This document shows positions 46,482-60,334 of a stretch of 64,000 nt of DNA, one piece after another. The notes under the pieces are model-generated. The model ran no database searches, was not told the origin of the DNA, and worked only from the letters and a program-made list of their open reading frames with translations. The DNA lies in contig JANUWF010001683.1 of NCBI GenBank assembly GCA_026120185.1, forward strand, positions 3,418,001 to 3,482,000, given 5' to 3'. The stretch is from Voacanga thouarsii (Eukaryota > Streptophyta > Magnoliopsida > Gentianales > Apocynaceae). Numbering within the stretch: the first letter of the stretch is position 1; each line of letters begins with the position of its first letter. The position numbers were made by a program, and so were the translations under genes.

Positions 46482-47650
46482 GAATTTAGATTTTATCCTA
46501 ATTAAATTTCTAGATGTTGATTTTAGAAATTAAATGTAAAATATTAATTTTAGATTTTATCTTAATTTAATTTCTACAATTTGATTTTAGAAATTAAACC
46601 TAAATTTGTTTTATTTTTCCAAAATGGAGATTTTGGAATAATAAAATTATATGTTTAAGCATAATAAATGGCATGGTGGATGGTTATAGACTAAAACCAA
46701 ATTATATCTGTTCATGCATTTTTATAGTTTTGGTTTTTGTTAAATAGGACCTGTGAATCCTACATTCTCTAAAATTCTTGTGTAATCCTCTTCTCAACTA
46801 AATCCCCTCGAATGTAACTCGGGGTTTCTCTATTTAGGAAATTTATGTAATTTGATTACATATGTTAGATAGAAATAGAATTATTTTAAATTTTGGAGAT
46901 GGCGACCAAAACAAGGTGAGAGGGTAAGACCTTCTAAAAATATGCATGAACACATAGGGTTAACTATGTTAATTTCCTTTTTGGCTTGAGAAAATTAATT
47001 TAGGGAAAGTCCATAACCATGTCACGTAATTGCTTTATTACTATGATTATCAATTTATGTGATTTATTGATATATTTGTGCATGTTATTTGTTGAAATCA
47101 CTGAAAGGAATAAATTCCTCAATGAATATTAAACATAATTCCTTTCGTTAATATAGTAAGAACGGGAGCCCTTTTTCAAGACCAAGTTGTTGGGCTAACC
47201 CAAGCCTACTCGACATTAGGCATGTTCAAGCTATGCAATTAAATTCTGGATTAATGGGTCGGGTTTAACTAAATTCTTTATCCTGGTTGGGCTAATTCAA
47301 GCATAAAGAAATTTAAAGGAAATATTAGGGTAGCCCAAAAGGCTTTAAGATTAAAAGATGTTAATTACCCAATGATTCGGTAATTACATACGATGTAATT
47401 GGTATTAGATACCTACTATTGAACTCAAGGGTGGTTTGTTGGATAGACCTAAGGTTATTCTTGAGGAATTTGGATATTGGTCCACTAGGAAAGCTTCCAA
47501 TGAGCTTTCTCGAATCCATAGTGGGGGCTACTGGTTTGAGTAAAATAGTGGAATGACAATGCGCTTAATTAAAAGACCTAATTATTTGCATTACATGTGC
47601 ATATACACTTAGCTAATCTTCTCTATCTTTACATCTAGGTCATCTGCATC
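46482..47650 (+). other. copia K untranslated leader, second part
   Basis: AT-rich, no gene seen. TTTAGAAATTAAA words and a block resembling the leader of element G near 18340-18540 support its assignment as leader of element K. Confidence 0.6.
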
Positions 47651-47889
47651 ATGTCAACCAAGCTAAACCTTCGTAGCATCTTGGAAACTAACAAACTTAT
47701 TGAATTAAACTATCTTAACTGGTATCGAAATTTGAGAATTGTTCTCAAATAAAAAAAGCTATTCTGCATGCTGGATGCTCTTATTCTACCACCTCCAGCC
47801 AAAGATGCTCATGCTGATGAGCATGCTGTTCACAAAAAGCACTAAGAAGACAATGACATAGCAACCTGCTCATGAGCATGCTGATGAGA
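47651..47889 (+). pseudogene. copia K gag, N-terminal fragment
   Basis: ATG at 47651 opens MSTKLNLRSILETNKLIELN followed by YLNWYRNLRIVLK, the start of Angela/TAR-type gag; a stop follows at about 47750. Short CATGCTGATGAGCATGCTG-type duplications occur at 47806-47890. The middle of gag (roughly 140 codons, estimated from the family) is missing between here and 51857, replaced by LTR D. Confidence 0.8.
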
Positions 47890-49905
47890 AAGTATTGGCA
47901 AGCATTAAATAAATGTTAAAATAAAGAATGGTGTTTTGCTTTCCAAACCATACATGTGCATAACAAATACAACCACCCAAAGAGGTAGCCATAGGTTACC
48001 ACACGTTGGGCCCTATGACAATACAATGTTCAGAATGCCACACGTTGAGCATGCTGACAAAAGGTAGGTGTATGGCCTATTAGGTGAGATACTCCTCCAT
48101 CTTTACACCCAAACTTACCAGTTGTTCACTCCGAAAATACACAGTCCACTTGACTGAAACTTGCTAGTTTGGACCGGTATGACCTACCGGACTGGCATCC
48201 AATCCGGAAAGGACTGACTCCTCAGAGGTGGCCACCTACTAAGAGGCTTACCCTAACCCTTCAAAGACTAGTCCTATTAGTCTACCCTTATTGAGTACTC
48301 AACATTGTTTGTCCCACTTGGGAGAAAATTGACCATACAATGATTTACTTGGGAATAGCAATTACATGTTTCTAAAATTCTTGTCAAAGTTAGGTTTTAG
48401 AAAGAGTTTAGCGTTTTGAGTAAAACTACTTGTTTAGGTTTTCAATTGATTTGCTTAACTGAAATAAAAAGGAAAAACGATCCTTAATTGCCTTTGCAAT
48501 CGAATAATCATACACATTGAATTTAGCTTACCATAATAACTTTTGGTCTTCAAATGACTCCATACAGGAGCTTACTTGATCCTTTGCTTGCTTGAACTCA
48601 AAAATCCTCTAAGGTCGACCTAACCCCGCCTGGGGTAAACACAAGGCATAAGGTTATACTTGAGCTATACTTGCCTTACATAAATAATTCCTACTTCAAC
48701 TAGTTACAACCATGACTAACCCTGACCTTAATATCCTAAGTTTTAAGGCTAGATGATAAAGGATTTTATAAAAGAAATCTAGCTTGATAAGTTAAAATAA
48801 CTAGGAGTTCTAAAATAATTACTAATAAGTTATAGGTTCAAATAATAAATCTTGAGTATCATTATTAATAAATAGCCTAGTGTTTAAATATTGAATAATA
48901 CTAAGTCCTAAATAATATTAGTAAATGGTAATTTTTAAATAGTATTATTATAAGTAAATAATAAATTACAATTAATTTTTAATTAATAATTAATAGATAA
49001 TAAATAATAAAATTAATAATAAATTAATTATATTAAATTTTTGGATTAATAGTTAACAAAAAAATTTTAATACAAATAATATTTATGAATGTAGGTAAAA
49101 GTTTGAACTATGGTCTATAAGGTCATTAATATTTTATTTATTATTACTATTTATATAAAAGATCTTATTTATTATTATATATACATATATATATATATAT
49201 TATTTTAATAAAAGATATTATTTATTTGACTAATAAAATATTAATATTTCATTTAATATTCCATTCCAAATCTTCCTAGGAATTTTGAAACCTTTTAAAA
49301 AATATATAGTAGTAATTTTAATTAAGGTAATAAAATTTGTTAATAAAAATAACCTAAGATTAACAAGAAAATAATCATGATTTTCCTAATGCTAAACAAG
49401 ATTCATGAACACATTCTCCAACATCAAACAATTAACTAATCCATTCATGAACATAAGCTTAAATCAACACATACTATCACATGGCAAATCCCTACTAGGT
49501 ATAATAATCAAACATGGCTTCAATGGAAATAAGAACATAAAAATCCTATTCACCATAGGTGTCATAACATCTAACATGCTTTAAACATCCATAACTCTCC
49601 TAAGACATGATGAACATATATTGATTCCCAAGAAAATTCATATAGCTTATTCATATACAACCATTCTCATGTTCTAACCCCAACCCATTCATTCACATGC
49701 ATACACTCAATCCCCCCTTCATATTCTATTCTTCCTATCAACATCTAAGAGACATGAATTCAGAATTAAAAAGGGGGATTAAGGGAAAAATACTTGATTG
49801 TTGATTTCTTCGATGAAGGCTAAGGAAGGTCCACACGCGATTGAGAGTCTTTAGTTGTCCAAGGAAAAAAAAACAGCCATGGTTGTTGATCAACCATTTT
49901 TGGCA

Positions 49906-49936
<31 letters not shown>

Positions 49937-51760
49937 CATTAGTATGGTACATTGAAGGTTGAATGGAAAAGGATGAACAAAGAAGTTGTTCTTGATTTAC
50001 CTTGATGATATTCTTGTGACCTTCAAGAAAAACTGATTTTTTTATCCAATTGAAATTTCTTGGTTGCAAGATTTTGTGTTATAAATACCAGAAATGAATA
50101 CTAGGGATTATATAGGAGAAATTTGGAGTATTTGAGAGTGAATGGAGGTGTTTAGGGCAGGTTTTGGCTTGAAAGAATGTACTGTGTGTTCTTGATGTTC
50201 TTGGTATTCTTGGTGAAAATTGAGAGAGTTTGAGAAAGGTGTTGCACGAAATCTGGAATGGTGTTGGCTGAATGGTTTAGGGGAATTAGGAGTTTCAGTT
50301 TTCAGCTAGAGGGGAAGAGAATAATTTGATTTTGTTTGAAATTCAAATGGAGGAAATTGTGGAGTTGTTTGAGGTATATGATAAGCTAATGGTATTTGAT
50401 TGATGGAGGTTTCTTTGTTCTTCAATGGTGCTGGCTGGACTAGCTACTTTGCTAAAATGAATGAAGGCTATTCAGGCCTTATTGGCTAAAATGCAGAGTT
50501 TAATGGAAAAGAAATTCCTGGTTTGGTTGCTTGATACAAGAGTGGTTTAAGGAGGCAAAATTCTGGAATTTTTTTGAACTTCAAATGTGTTTTCTATAGA
50601 GTAATCATAGGAGATTTTTTAGGTGTGATTATGGAGTCCAAGTATTCAAGGTAAGTGGAGCGGTTAATGGTGTTCAGTTCATGGCTGAATAAGGTCCATT
50701 TTACAAAGGTTTGAATGTGGTTTTTCAGCCTGGGCCTAAGGAGACAAGGCTGGGAATTTTCTGGTTTCAAGGTGTTCAAGGTTTCGAAAGTTTGCTGAAT
50801 TTTCTGTGCAGAATTTCTGCATTTCTTCAGCCCGATTTGAAGATGATTTTGAGGGGGTGTTTGAGGGTCTTTTAAGGTTGGTTTCCAGCCTTCTTTCTGG
50901 AGAAAAATCAAAGGAGTTTTGCTGGATTGGTGACAAGAAAAATAGCTTCATTTTTAGCTTGATGTGTAGCGAAACTGCATCGGAATTTTTTTGGTTTTGT
51001 GCAGTTTTATGCAGTCCGAATTTGCATAGAAATTTTAGTCTTCAACCTACATGAATTGGTCATTTTTCTAGAAGCAAATGAATAAGAAAAATAGCTGAAT
51101 TTTTTGAAAGTTGGACTGCTCAAAATTTTGGAAAATTTCCAGGTTTTCTTCATTGAAATCATGAACACTATGAAGATGAGTTTAAAGGTTCTACCATGGT
51201 GATTGATTTCCCTTGGGAATCCTTCCTAACTTCTCTCCTATTTTCGGTCTACCCTCTAACTTCCAAGATTAATTTTTGAAATTCAAAGCTAAGAAATCAT
51301 CACAGAATTTCTAGAATTAAAAGATGAGACTTGATGAATTTTGAATAATTTAAATTGTGAAGAAGTTAGGACAAAGCTAGAGGTAATAAAAAGGACAAGA
51401 ATTCTTCTAGAATTCTTTTTAGGACATGATGATAAGATTAAGACATTCCCTTCATGTCTCCCTGAAGACAACATTCCTATCTTTAAGGAATGTAAGAAAA
51501 TAAAAAATTCAAACATACTGAGATAATCATGAATAAAACTTCAGTTATGGGATTTGAAATCATGGCCTTAGAGATTAAATTAAAAAGCTCTAACCACTTA
51601 ACCACACTAACTCATGTTCTTATTTTCTCACCAAAATATTCTTCTTATTTAAACCTCAAGCCATCTTCCTATTTTGACCTCAAGCAAAATTACCGTTTTA
51701 CCATTCCTACTCAATAAGCCTTTTAACCTATAAATCACAATTCTAAAGCATATAAAATCA

Positions 51761-51794
<34 letters not shown>

Positions 51795-51856
51795 GAATAA
51801 TATGATATGCATCCTGACCCCCTTACTCTAAGGTTGGCTTTAGGTAAGGTTTCACA
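47890..51856 (-). repeat. gypsy LTR D, end truncated, inserted in copia K gag
   Basis: Minus-strand LTR starting TGTGAAACCTTACC at 51856. It is homologous to LTRs A, S and E and shares the AG microsatellite (49905-49936), a (TA)n tract (51764-51791), the AT-rich core (about 48780-49330) and the end block near 48000-48310. Its last 350-400 bp, including TGTTACA, are missing, together with part of copia gag, so a deletion after insertion removed the junction. No target duplication is expected or seen. Confidence 0.82.
51540..51611 (-). other. tRNA-like module in LTR D
   Basis: Minus strand TGGTTAAGTGGTTAGAGC followed by AAGGCC and GATTTCAAATCCC at canonical T8-T54 spacing, 252 bp inside the LTR start. 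One T-stem base differs from copies S and E. Confidence 0.62.
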
Positions 51857-53908
51857 ATATGCGAGTTGATCAATCTTCTCAAAACTGCAGAGTCCTCCAC
51901 GAAGAAGGAATCCAATACAGTCTTGATGGTAGAATCTTCTTCTTCTAAGAAGATATTTCCTAAGAAGAAGAAGAAGGCTCCCACTAAGCCTAAAAGTGGT
52001 GTGAAGAAGAAGAACGCAGCCACCAAGGGCCCATACTATCACTGTGGCAAGATGGGCTATTGGAGGCGAAACTGCAAGGCCTACTTGGAGAAAGAAAAGC
52101 TTACGGGCACTTCTACTTCTACTCCTAGTATATTTATGATTGAGATAACTACTGCATTTAGAGATGAGATATGGGTATTGGATATCGGATGCGGATCTTA
52201 TTTATGTATTAAATTGGAGGGACTAAAGGATAGTAGAAGGCTTGAGAAGGGTGACGTAGACCTATGTACTGCAAATGGAGCAAAGGTTACTGCACTTGTT
52301 GTGGGGACTTATGAGCTACACCTACCTTCTGGATTAGTTTTAGAACTTCAAAACTATTGTTATGTACCAGTTTTATTAAAAAATATTATCTCAGTTGCAT
52401 GTTTAGATTTATATGGATTTCATTTAATTTTTAAGAATAAATATTGTTCTTTTTCATTGAATGATATCTACTATGGTTCTGCAACTTTGGTTAACGGTTT
52501 ATATATTCTGGACATGGATAATCCAATTCTTAATATAAACAATATGAAACCAAAGATTGATAACCCAAACACTTCTTACTTGTGGCATTTCCATTTAGGC
52601 CATATAAACGAGAATCGTGTTTCTAAGTTACACAGGCCTATTGACTTAGGGTCATTTGACTATGAATCATATGGTACTTGCGAGGTAAAATGGCTAAAAC
52701 TCCTTTTTCTGGAAAAGGAGAAAAGGTGAAAGTGTTATTAGAACTCATACATCTGATGTATGTGGCCCAATATCTATACAAGCAAAAGGAGGTTATAACT
52801 ATTTCATAACCTTTTTGTCGATGATTATTCATAATATGAGTATTTGTATTTAATGAAATACAAATCTGAAGCCTTTAAAAAGCTCAAAGACTTCAAGAAT
52901 GAAGTAGAGAAATAACATGGTAAAAGTATTAAGACTCTAAAATCAAATCGAGGAGGTGAATACTTAAGTTAAGAGTTTCAGGATTATCTTAGATAATGGG
53001 ATATTATCTTAATAGACTCCACCACATATACCTCAACAAAATGGTGTATGTGAGAGAAGGAATCGAACCCTTCTAGACATGGTAGGGGCTATGATAGCTT
53101 CGCTGACTTGCCAAAATAGTTTTGGGGATACGCACTAAAGATTTCTATTTATATTCTAGACAGAGTTCTATAAAAAATGGTTGATACTACCCCATTTGAA
53201 ATGTTCTTTAGCAAGAAACCAAAGTTTTCACTTGAGAGTATGCAGTTCTCTTGCCTTTATCAAAAGGCCACAGTTAGACAAACTTGAAAGTAAGTCTGAC
53301 TAGTGTTTGTTTGTGGGTTATCCAAAAGAATTTTTCGGGTATTACTTCTATCTCCTCTCCGAAAACAAAATATTTGTTTCGAAGCATGCTGTCTTTTTAG
53401 AGAAGGAGCACATACTCAAAGGGGACAATAGGAGTAAAATTGAACTAAGTGAAGTTCAAGAAGAACAAACAAACAATGATCAATCGTTTGATCCCATATC
53501 TATTGAGAGAATAGAAGAACCTTCTATCGCACAGGCTCCTCGCAGGTCGAGTTAGATATGTATGGCACCTGAAAGATATGGATTTCTTATAAGTGACCAC
53601 AATGATGTATCACTCATAAATGAAGATGAGCCTACTACCTACAAGAAAGTTCTGAACAGTTCAGAATCTGACAAATGACTTGTGGCCATGAAGTCAGAGA
53701 TGGATTTCATGTACGACAACCAAGTATGGACTTTGGTTGATTCACCCAAATGAATTAAACTTATTGGGTGCAAATAGGGTTTTAAGAAGAAAAATGACAA
53801 GGATGGTAAAGTAGTTACCTATAAATCACAACTAGTGGCTAAAAGTTATCGACAACAACATGGTATTCACTATGACGAAACCTTCTCGCTAGTAACCATA
53901 CTAAAATC
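51857..53908 (+). pseudogene. copia K gag end and pol, cut in reverse transcriptase
   Basis: Open from 51866 to 52729: gag end with a Lys-rich stretch, zinc knuckle YYHCGKMGYWRRNC (about 52035), protease (VLDIGCGSYL, where the family has D-T-G), GAG-pre-integrase (YLWHFHLGHINENRVSKLH). A frameshift near 52690 starts the integrase region: LRSD-type second Asp codon at 52946-52948 is Asn (LKSNRGGEY), ERRNRTLLDM is present, and the conserved FVGYPKE and YFYLLSENKIFV lie at 53307-53400. RT begins at about 53690 and stops at ETFSLVTILKS, where SIRE element M is inserted. RNase H and 3' LTR must lie right of the window. Confidence 0.87.
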
Positions 53909-54675
53909 AGTTAGCCCTATGGGCTTTCTTCTATGTTTTGACTTATGACAAACATTTATATGGACTAACTTATTAATCTATTGTGATAGGACATGTTTGA
54001 CCTCTATTCCTCTAAGGTATTCAGATAAGATTATTTCACAACTCTTTCGTCATTGAATTCAAGAATTGAAGATCAAAAGAGAAGAACAAAGTATATAGAA
54101 TTACATATCAAGAAGTCCCTTTTGAAGAATATCCGACTAGGAATTATTATTAAGGCATATCTATTAATTCCTATGTCTCTTTATCTCTTGATTTAATTGA
54201 CTTTACCTTGAAACACCAAAAGAGAATATTTCAAAGTTTTTGAAAATCTCTGAATTTTGGATTAAAGAGTTTGAATCCAAAAGGTTCATCCAAAATCCTG
54301 AAAATTATGTTGAAATAATCTGATTGATAAACTGCCATTTTGGACTTGCCATTTGGATGCATCGTCATCCAAAACCCGAGTCCAAAATACGGATACGTTT
54401 AAACAGAAAATTATAGCCGTTTTTTTATGACCATTGACACTTTACTTTTTGGCTTTATAAATAGCCTTTAGAGTAAGATTAGTGTTAAGATTTTTGAAAC
54501 ATTCTTCCTAGAAACACTATTGCTCAATATTTTCAAAAATCTCCTTTTATCAAGCTTCAAAGTGAATTCATTTTGTGTCAAAGGTAAAAGTACTTGTACT
54601 TTGTATCCGAGAGAATATCTGCTCAAGTAAGTGAGCTCTTTACTACTCTATTGATATTCAAATCTCTATTGTACA

Positions 54676-54880
54676 AAGGTTGAGGTGTAAAACCCATTAG
54701 GGTGAGCCTTGTGTTGGTTAATGTTCAAGGTTGTGTGGTAAAACCCATTGGGGTGAGCCTTGTTTAGTGTATGTATCAAGGTTGTTGTGTAAAACCTATT
54801 TGAGGTGATCCTTGATGTGTTTGCTTGATTGAGAGGTTTTGGAAAACCTAGTGTGGTGATCCTCTCTTGTATGTAGTATT
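54676..54880. repeat. four diverged 45-50 bp tandem units in LTR M
   Basis: Units of the form AAGGTTG...GTAAAACCCATT(G/A)GGGTGAGCCTTG, repeated with decay up to GGAAAACCTAGTGTGGTGATCC. Confidence 0.85.
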
Positions 54881-55189
54881 ATTTCATTAAGTGAAGTTAA
54901 TGAAATCGGATTGAAAATCCTTAAGTGTGAGTTTAAGGTAGTGGATGTAGATCTTTGTAGATCGAACCACTATACATTCCTTGTCTCATTTCTTTCTGTC
55001 ATTCATTACTGCTTTGAGGTACTTTCCTTGTCTCATTTCATTAAGTGAAGTTAATGAAATCGGATTGAAAATCCTTAAGTGTGAGTTTAAGGTAGTGGAC
55101 GTAGATCTTTGTAGATCGAACCACTATACATTCCTTGTCTCATTTCTTTCTTTCATTCATTTACTGCTTTGAGGTACTTTCCTTGTCTA
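54881..55189. repeat. 154-bp tandem duplication in LTR M
   Basis: Two adjacent copies starting at 54881 and 55035 (TTTCATTAAGTGAAGTTAAT... to ...ACTTTCCTTGTCT) with only a few differences. The duplication is younger than the LTR divergence or has been homogenised. Confidence 0.95.
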
Positions 55190-55350
55190 AATCTGGATAT
55201 ACATCTAATAGTTCTTGGATAACTTTATTTGTTACTTTAAAGTCCATCCAAGCAATTTGGTGATTGTCATTATTCTGCATTTTAGACAAGTCAGAAAAAA
55301 TGTTTTTAGCTTGCCAAAAACCTTATTCACCCCCCCTAAAGTTTTTCATT

Positions 55351-55362
55351 TGGTATCAGAGC
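55351..55362 (+). other. primer-binding site, element M
   Basis: TGGTATCAGAGC, perfect to initiator tRNA-Met, two bases after the LTR end. Confidence 0.95.
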
Positions 55363-55408
55363 TTAGTCTACATACTCTTGGTTTAACAACCTTGTAGAAA
55401 AGATCTCA

Positions 55409-56637
55409 ATGGAAAGCTCATCCCCCCTTCCATATATTGAATGGTCTTCAACGAATCGTCCTCCTTTGTTCAATGGAAGTAACTATACTTTCTGAAAAAA
55501 TAGAATGAAAATTTGTGTGTGTTTTATTAACTTCAAGTTATGGAGTTTGATTGAAAATGGTCATTTTATTCCATCAAAGATGATTGATGGCATAAAAATT
55601 CCTAAACAGTATGATAAATATAGTATGGAAGACAATGCTAAGATGACTTTAAATTTTCAGGCTATGAACATTTTATGTTGTGCACTAGATGCGACTGAAT
55701 ATAACCGTGTTAGTGGTTGTGATTCAGCCCATGATATGTAGGGATTACTTGAAGTCACCCATGAGGGGACTAATTAAGTCAAAGAATCAAAACTGGGGCT
55801 TCTAATTCATGACTATGAATTGTTTATTATGAGGCCAAATGAAAGCATCATTGATATGTTCACGAGATTTACTAATATCTTATATGGTCTTAAAGTTTAC
55901 GGGAAGGTTTATTTCCTTGGGGAAGAAAATCGAAAAATTTTAGATGCTTTACCAAAAAGCTAGCAGCCTAAAACTCTTGTTGTAGAAGAATCCAAGGATT
56001 TAAAATCCTTACCTACTGAGGAGTTGATTGGATCTCTTCTAACTCATGAGATGAAGCTTAAAGATTTCATGAATTTGATGATCATGATAGAGGCAGAAAA
56101 GGGATAGCACTAAAGGCTGAAAATGAGGATGAAGAAACAAGCCTGTTGGAGAGCAGTGAGGGCATGGAAATGGACAATGATGATTTGGCAATGATAGCAA
56201 AGAAATTCAAAAGGATGTTCAACAAAGGAAACTACAAAAGAGGAAAGAAGTTTATAAGAAAGAAAGGATAAACCTCTGGTTTCAAACCTCAATGTTTTGA
56301 ATGTAAAAGCATTGATCACTTCATAATTGACTGTCCTATTGTAAAAGGTAAGGAAGGAAGAATGCTTAAAAAGAAGAAAGATCTGAAGGCTAAAAAAGGC
56401 AAAGGATTGATGGGAGCTTGGGACTTGAATGAAACTGAGTCCGAAGATAGAGATTTTGAAGAAGAAAATGCTAACATATGCTTCATGGCTTTGGAAAATG
56501 AGGGAAACTCTTCCACATCTAATTGCATGCCTAGTTCGCTTATATCTGTGAATGAAAAGCATGTTAATTCTAATGAGCTATTATGTGATATGTTTCATAA
56601 ATTAAAAAAACTTCTAGAAAAAATAAAAAAATAAAGT
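55409..56637 (+). pseudogene. SIRE-type gag (element M), broken
   Basis: ATG at 55409 (MESSSPLPYIEWSSTNRPPL, then FNGSNYTF), as in SIRE gag proteins. Stops lie near 55493, 55739 and later; the body continues with IDMFTRFTNILYGLK and ELIGSLLTHEMKL. A CCHC zinc knuckle (CFECKSIDHFIIDC) sits at about 56293-56334. An acidic stretch follows (ETESEDRDFEEENANICFMA, then LENE). Sequence from 56638 to 57260 has more gag-like fragments, with a damaged second zinc-binding box near 57100 (YCEKLRHIISRC). Confidence 0.85.
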
Positions 56638-57268
56638 TGAAGGTTAAATGTCTGGTGGAAGAAAACGAAGCTTTGTTGAATGACTACAAAATGTCTCTTG
56701 AGACACAAATGTGTGCTATTATTGAGAAAAATGTGATCATGATTGCCTTGCATCATGCATCTCTGGAAAATAAAAACTTGTGTGATAAAACTTAAACTCT
56801 TGAAAGTATGGTTAGCACCTTTAATGATATGAAAATTAGAGTAAATGATCTTACCAATTGCATTGAAAAATTCACAATGGTAAAAGAAATCTGGAAAAGT
56901 TACTCGAAACTCAACATCATTTTGGTAATTGGAGTGGCTTAGGATATAGTCATGAGGATAAAGACAAAAGTTACAAGCCCAGATTTGCTTTTGCTGGAAA
57001 TCGAAGTTGGGTAGGATATGAACGTGAGAATAAGAACAAAAAGAACAAGTCTCGCTATGTTAAACCTACCATATCTTATAGTTTACACAAAAATTGGATA
57101 TATTGTGAAAAATTGAGACATATAATTTCAAGATGTCTTATTAAAAGAAAAGTGGAATCAGGTGGAGTTACTTTTTGAAAAGTTGAAGAAAATGTTACTA
57201 ACCTTCATGGACCCAAGAAAGTGTGGGTACCAAAAATCATTCCTCCTTCTCATGTATAGGCACGATCT

Positions 57269-60200
57269 TTGAGCTTCACTAAGTGGTTCTTGGATAGCGG
57301 TTGTTCAAGACACATGATTGGAAACGTAGCCCTATTAGAAGATATTCAGACCACAAATGAAGGGTTTGTAACATTTGGAGATAAGAAGAAAGGAAAGATT
57401 CTCGGCATTAGTAATATTGGTAAAGGTTCCTTGACAATTATAAAGCAAGTTTTACTTATTGATGATTTGAAATATAACCTGCTCAGCATTAGCTAACTTT
57501 GTAACAATGGTTGCAAAGTCATTTTTGAAAAAGATTCTTGTTCTATACTTGATAGTGCAAATCTTGAAACAATCTTTATTACCAAACATATAGGAAATGT
57601 GTATGTGTTTTATCTTAATGACCTTGTAGCTAATGGAATTAGATGCCTAACCGTTCATGACAAGGATGGTTATCTTTGCCATAGAATATTAGGACATGTA
57701 TCTTTTGATTTGCTAAATAAGCTATCTTCAAAAGAACTTGTTGAAATTTGATAACCACAAAATTTGTGATGCATGTCAGTTTAGGAAACAAATCAAAACC
57801 TCTTTTAAATTAAAAAAAAATGATTTATACCTCAAAACCACTCGAATTAGTTCACATGGATTTGTTTGGACCTATGAGGGTTGCTAGTCTTGGAGGTAAG
57901 AAATATGCATATGTACTTGTTGATGATTTTTCTAGATTTACTTGGACTTTATTTCTTGGACAAAAAGATGAAGCCTTTTCTGAATTTTTGAATCTGATTA
58001 AATGAGTCCAAAATTCAATTGGATGCAAACTGATTTCTATTAGAAGTGATAATGGCAAAGAATTTTGCAATAGTGAATTTACTTACTTTTGTGATGAAAA
58101 TGGAGTCTTTCACAATTTTTCAGCAGCAAAAACCCCTCAATAAAATGGTAATTGTTGAAAGAAGAAATCGCACTTTGTAAGAAATTGCTAGATCAATGCT
58201 TTGTGAAAATGTCCTTCCAAAATATTTTTGGGCGGAAGCTGTTAACACAGTGTGCTATATAATAAACCGAGTTATACTAAGACTATTTTTGAGAAAAACT
58301 CCGTTTGAACTTATGTTTGATAAAACTCTTTTTATATCTTATTTTAAAGTATTTGGATGTAAATGTTTTATCCTAAATACCCGAGCTAATCTTGGAAAAT
58401 TTGATAGCAAGTCCGATGAGGCCATATTTCTTGGTTATTCTTCCAACAAAAGGCATATAGAGTACACAACAAAAGAACTCTTTGTGTGGAAGAATCTGTG
58501 CATGTTGTGTTTGATGAATCTAATATTTATATTTCAAAAAGAGATGACGATGATGTAGGAAGTTCAAAAGAAGTTAAGTTAGATCAAGTCAAAGCTCCAC
58601 TGTTAGACACTCATGCAAAAGAAGAAGAGATTGAAGAGTTGTAGATTGAACAAGAAAAAGAACAAACTAAAGATTCTACAAATCAACAATTTCCAAAAGA
58701 CTGGAAATACAAAACAGGTCATTCGAAAGAACAAATTCTTGAAGATCCAAACCTTGGAGTTAAAACTAGACAGTATATCATTAACAACTTTGCTCTTCTT
58801 TCGGATATTGAACCTAGTTGTATTGCTATCACATTACATGATGAATTTTGGATTATGCCATGCAAGAAGAGTTAAATCAATCAAAAGAAATCAAGTTTGG
58901 AAACTTGTTCCTAGACCACATGATCGACTTATTATTGGTACAAAATGGGTTTTTAGAAATAAACTTGATGAAAATGGGGCTGTGATTAGAAATAAAGCTA
59001 AATTAGTTGCCAAAGGATTTAATCAAGAAGAATGTATTGATCATGATGAGACATTTACACCTGTTGCTAGAATGGAATCTATACGAATGTTGCTTGCTTT
59101 TGCATCCTTAAAAAATTTCATACTCTATCAAATGGATGTCAAAAGTGCATTTTTAAATGGCGTTATTGAGGAGGAAGTATATGTTGAATAATATTCTAGT
59201 TTTACTCATGAGCACTTTCCTAATCACGTTTTCAAACTTTCTAAGGCTCTTTATGGATTAAAGTAAGCTCCAAGAGCTTGGTATGAAAGACATAGTGGAT
59301 TCTTGATCTCAAAAGGATTTTCTAGAGGCTTAATTGATAATACCTTATTCATCAAATCTGACAATTCTGGTGATTTATTAATTGTTCAAATTTATATTGA
59401 TGATATTATTTTTTGTGATACTAACGACTCTTTGTGCAAGATGTTTGCTAAGACTATGCAGCAAAAATTTGAAATGAGTATGATGAGAGAACTAAACATC
59501 TTTCTCGGACAGCAAATTAAGCAAACTAAGGAAGGGATCTTCATAAATCAAGCTAAGTATGCCAAAGAGTTGCTCAAGAGATTTGGAATGAATGAAGCAA
59601 AAGACATCAGCACACCTATGAGTACATCCATAAAACTTGATCAAGATGAAAAGGGTAAGAAAGTAGATGAGCATAAGTATAGAGGTATGATTGGGAGTCT
59701 ACTCTATCTTATTGCTAGATGACCAGGCATCATATTTTCGATATGTCTTTGTGCTCGATTTCAATCTTGTCCAAAAGAATCACATCTATGTGCAGTTAAA
59801 TGTATACTCCGGTATTTAATTGGCACATATGATTATGGATTATGGTATCCACATATTAACACATTTGATCTTATAGGATATACTGATGTAGATTATGCAG
59901 GTTGTAAAGTTGAAATAAAAAGTACTAGTGGCCATTGTCAATTTCTTGGACACTCTCTTGTGTCATGGCACAGTAAAAAGTAGGCGTGCATATCCTTATC
60001 CACCACTGAGGCTGAATATATTGCAGCCGGGAATTGTTGTGCTCAAATCTTGTGGATGAAGAATACGTTGCTAAATTTGAATCTTAATTTTAACTGCGTG
60101 CCTATATTGTGTGATAATACAAGTACTATTAATCTGACGAAAAATCCAGTGCAGCATTCTAGGACAAAGCACATAGAAGTTAAACATCACTTCATTCGAG

Positions 60201-60334
60201 ATCATGTGCTTAAAGGAGATGTGTGTGTTGAATATATTTCAATGGACGAACAATTTGCAGATATTTTCACTAAACCTCTAACTAAGGATAGATTCAACAA
60301 TCTGAGAAGAGGTTTGGGAATTACAAGAATTTGA
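57269..60334 (+). pseudogene. SIRE-type pol (element M), broken
   Basis: Protease WFLDSGCSRHMIGN (Asp codon 57293-57295). GAG-pre-integrase near 57650-57800. Integrase from 57820: HMDLFGPMRV and DDFSRFTW, then SDNGKEF; the NG..ERRN segment is frameshifted near 58150. RT: TKWVFRNKLDENG, LVAKGFNQEE, MDVKSAFLNG (59133-59162), then Y-I-D-D at 59391-59402. RNase H: GYTDVDYAG, STTEAEY, CDNTS, ending ADIFTKPLTKDRFNNLRRGL. At least ten stops or frame changes. Gene order and the extra 3' ORF identify the SIRE/Maximus lineage. The copy cannot make a functional polyprotein. Confidence 0.9.

Larger units (their letters stand above)
53909..55348 (+). repeat. 5' LTR of SIRE-type copia element M, 1.44 kb
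   Basis: The start has decayed (AGTTAGCCC, against TGTTAGCCC in the 3' LTR at 63625) and the end reads TTTTTCA at 55348, before the PBS. Over the shared first 370 bp the two LTRs differ by roughly a tenth of positions by eye, so this element is much older than element L. It contains two sets of internal repeats. Confidence 0.88.

Noticed and set aside
54676..55189. CRISPR-like regularly spaced repeats
   Set aside because: These are plain tandem repeats without unique spacers, inside a plant retrotransposon LTR.
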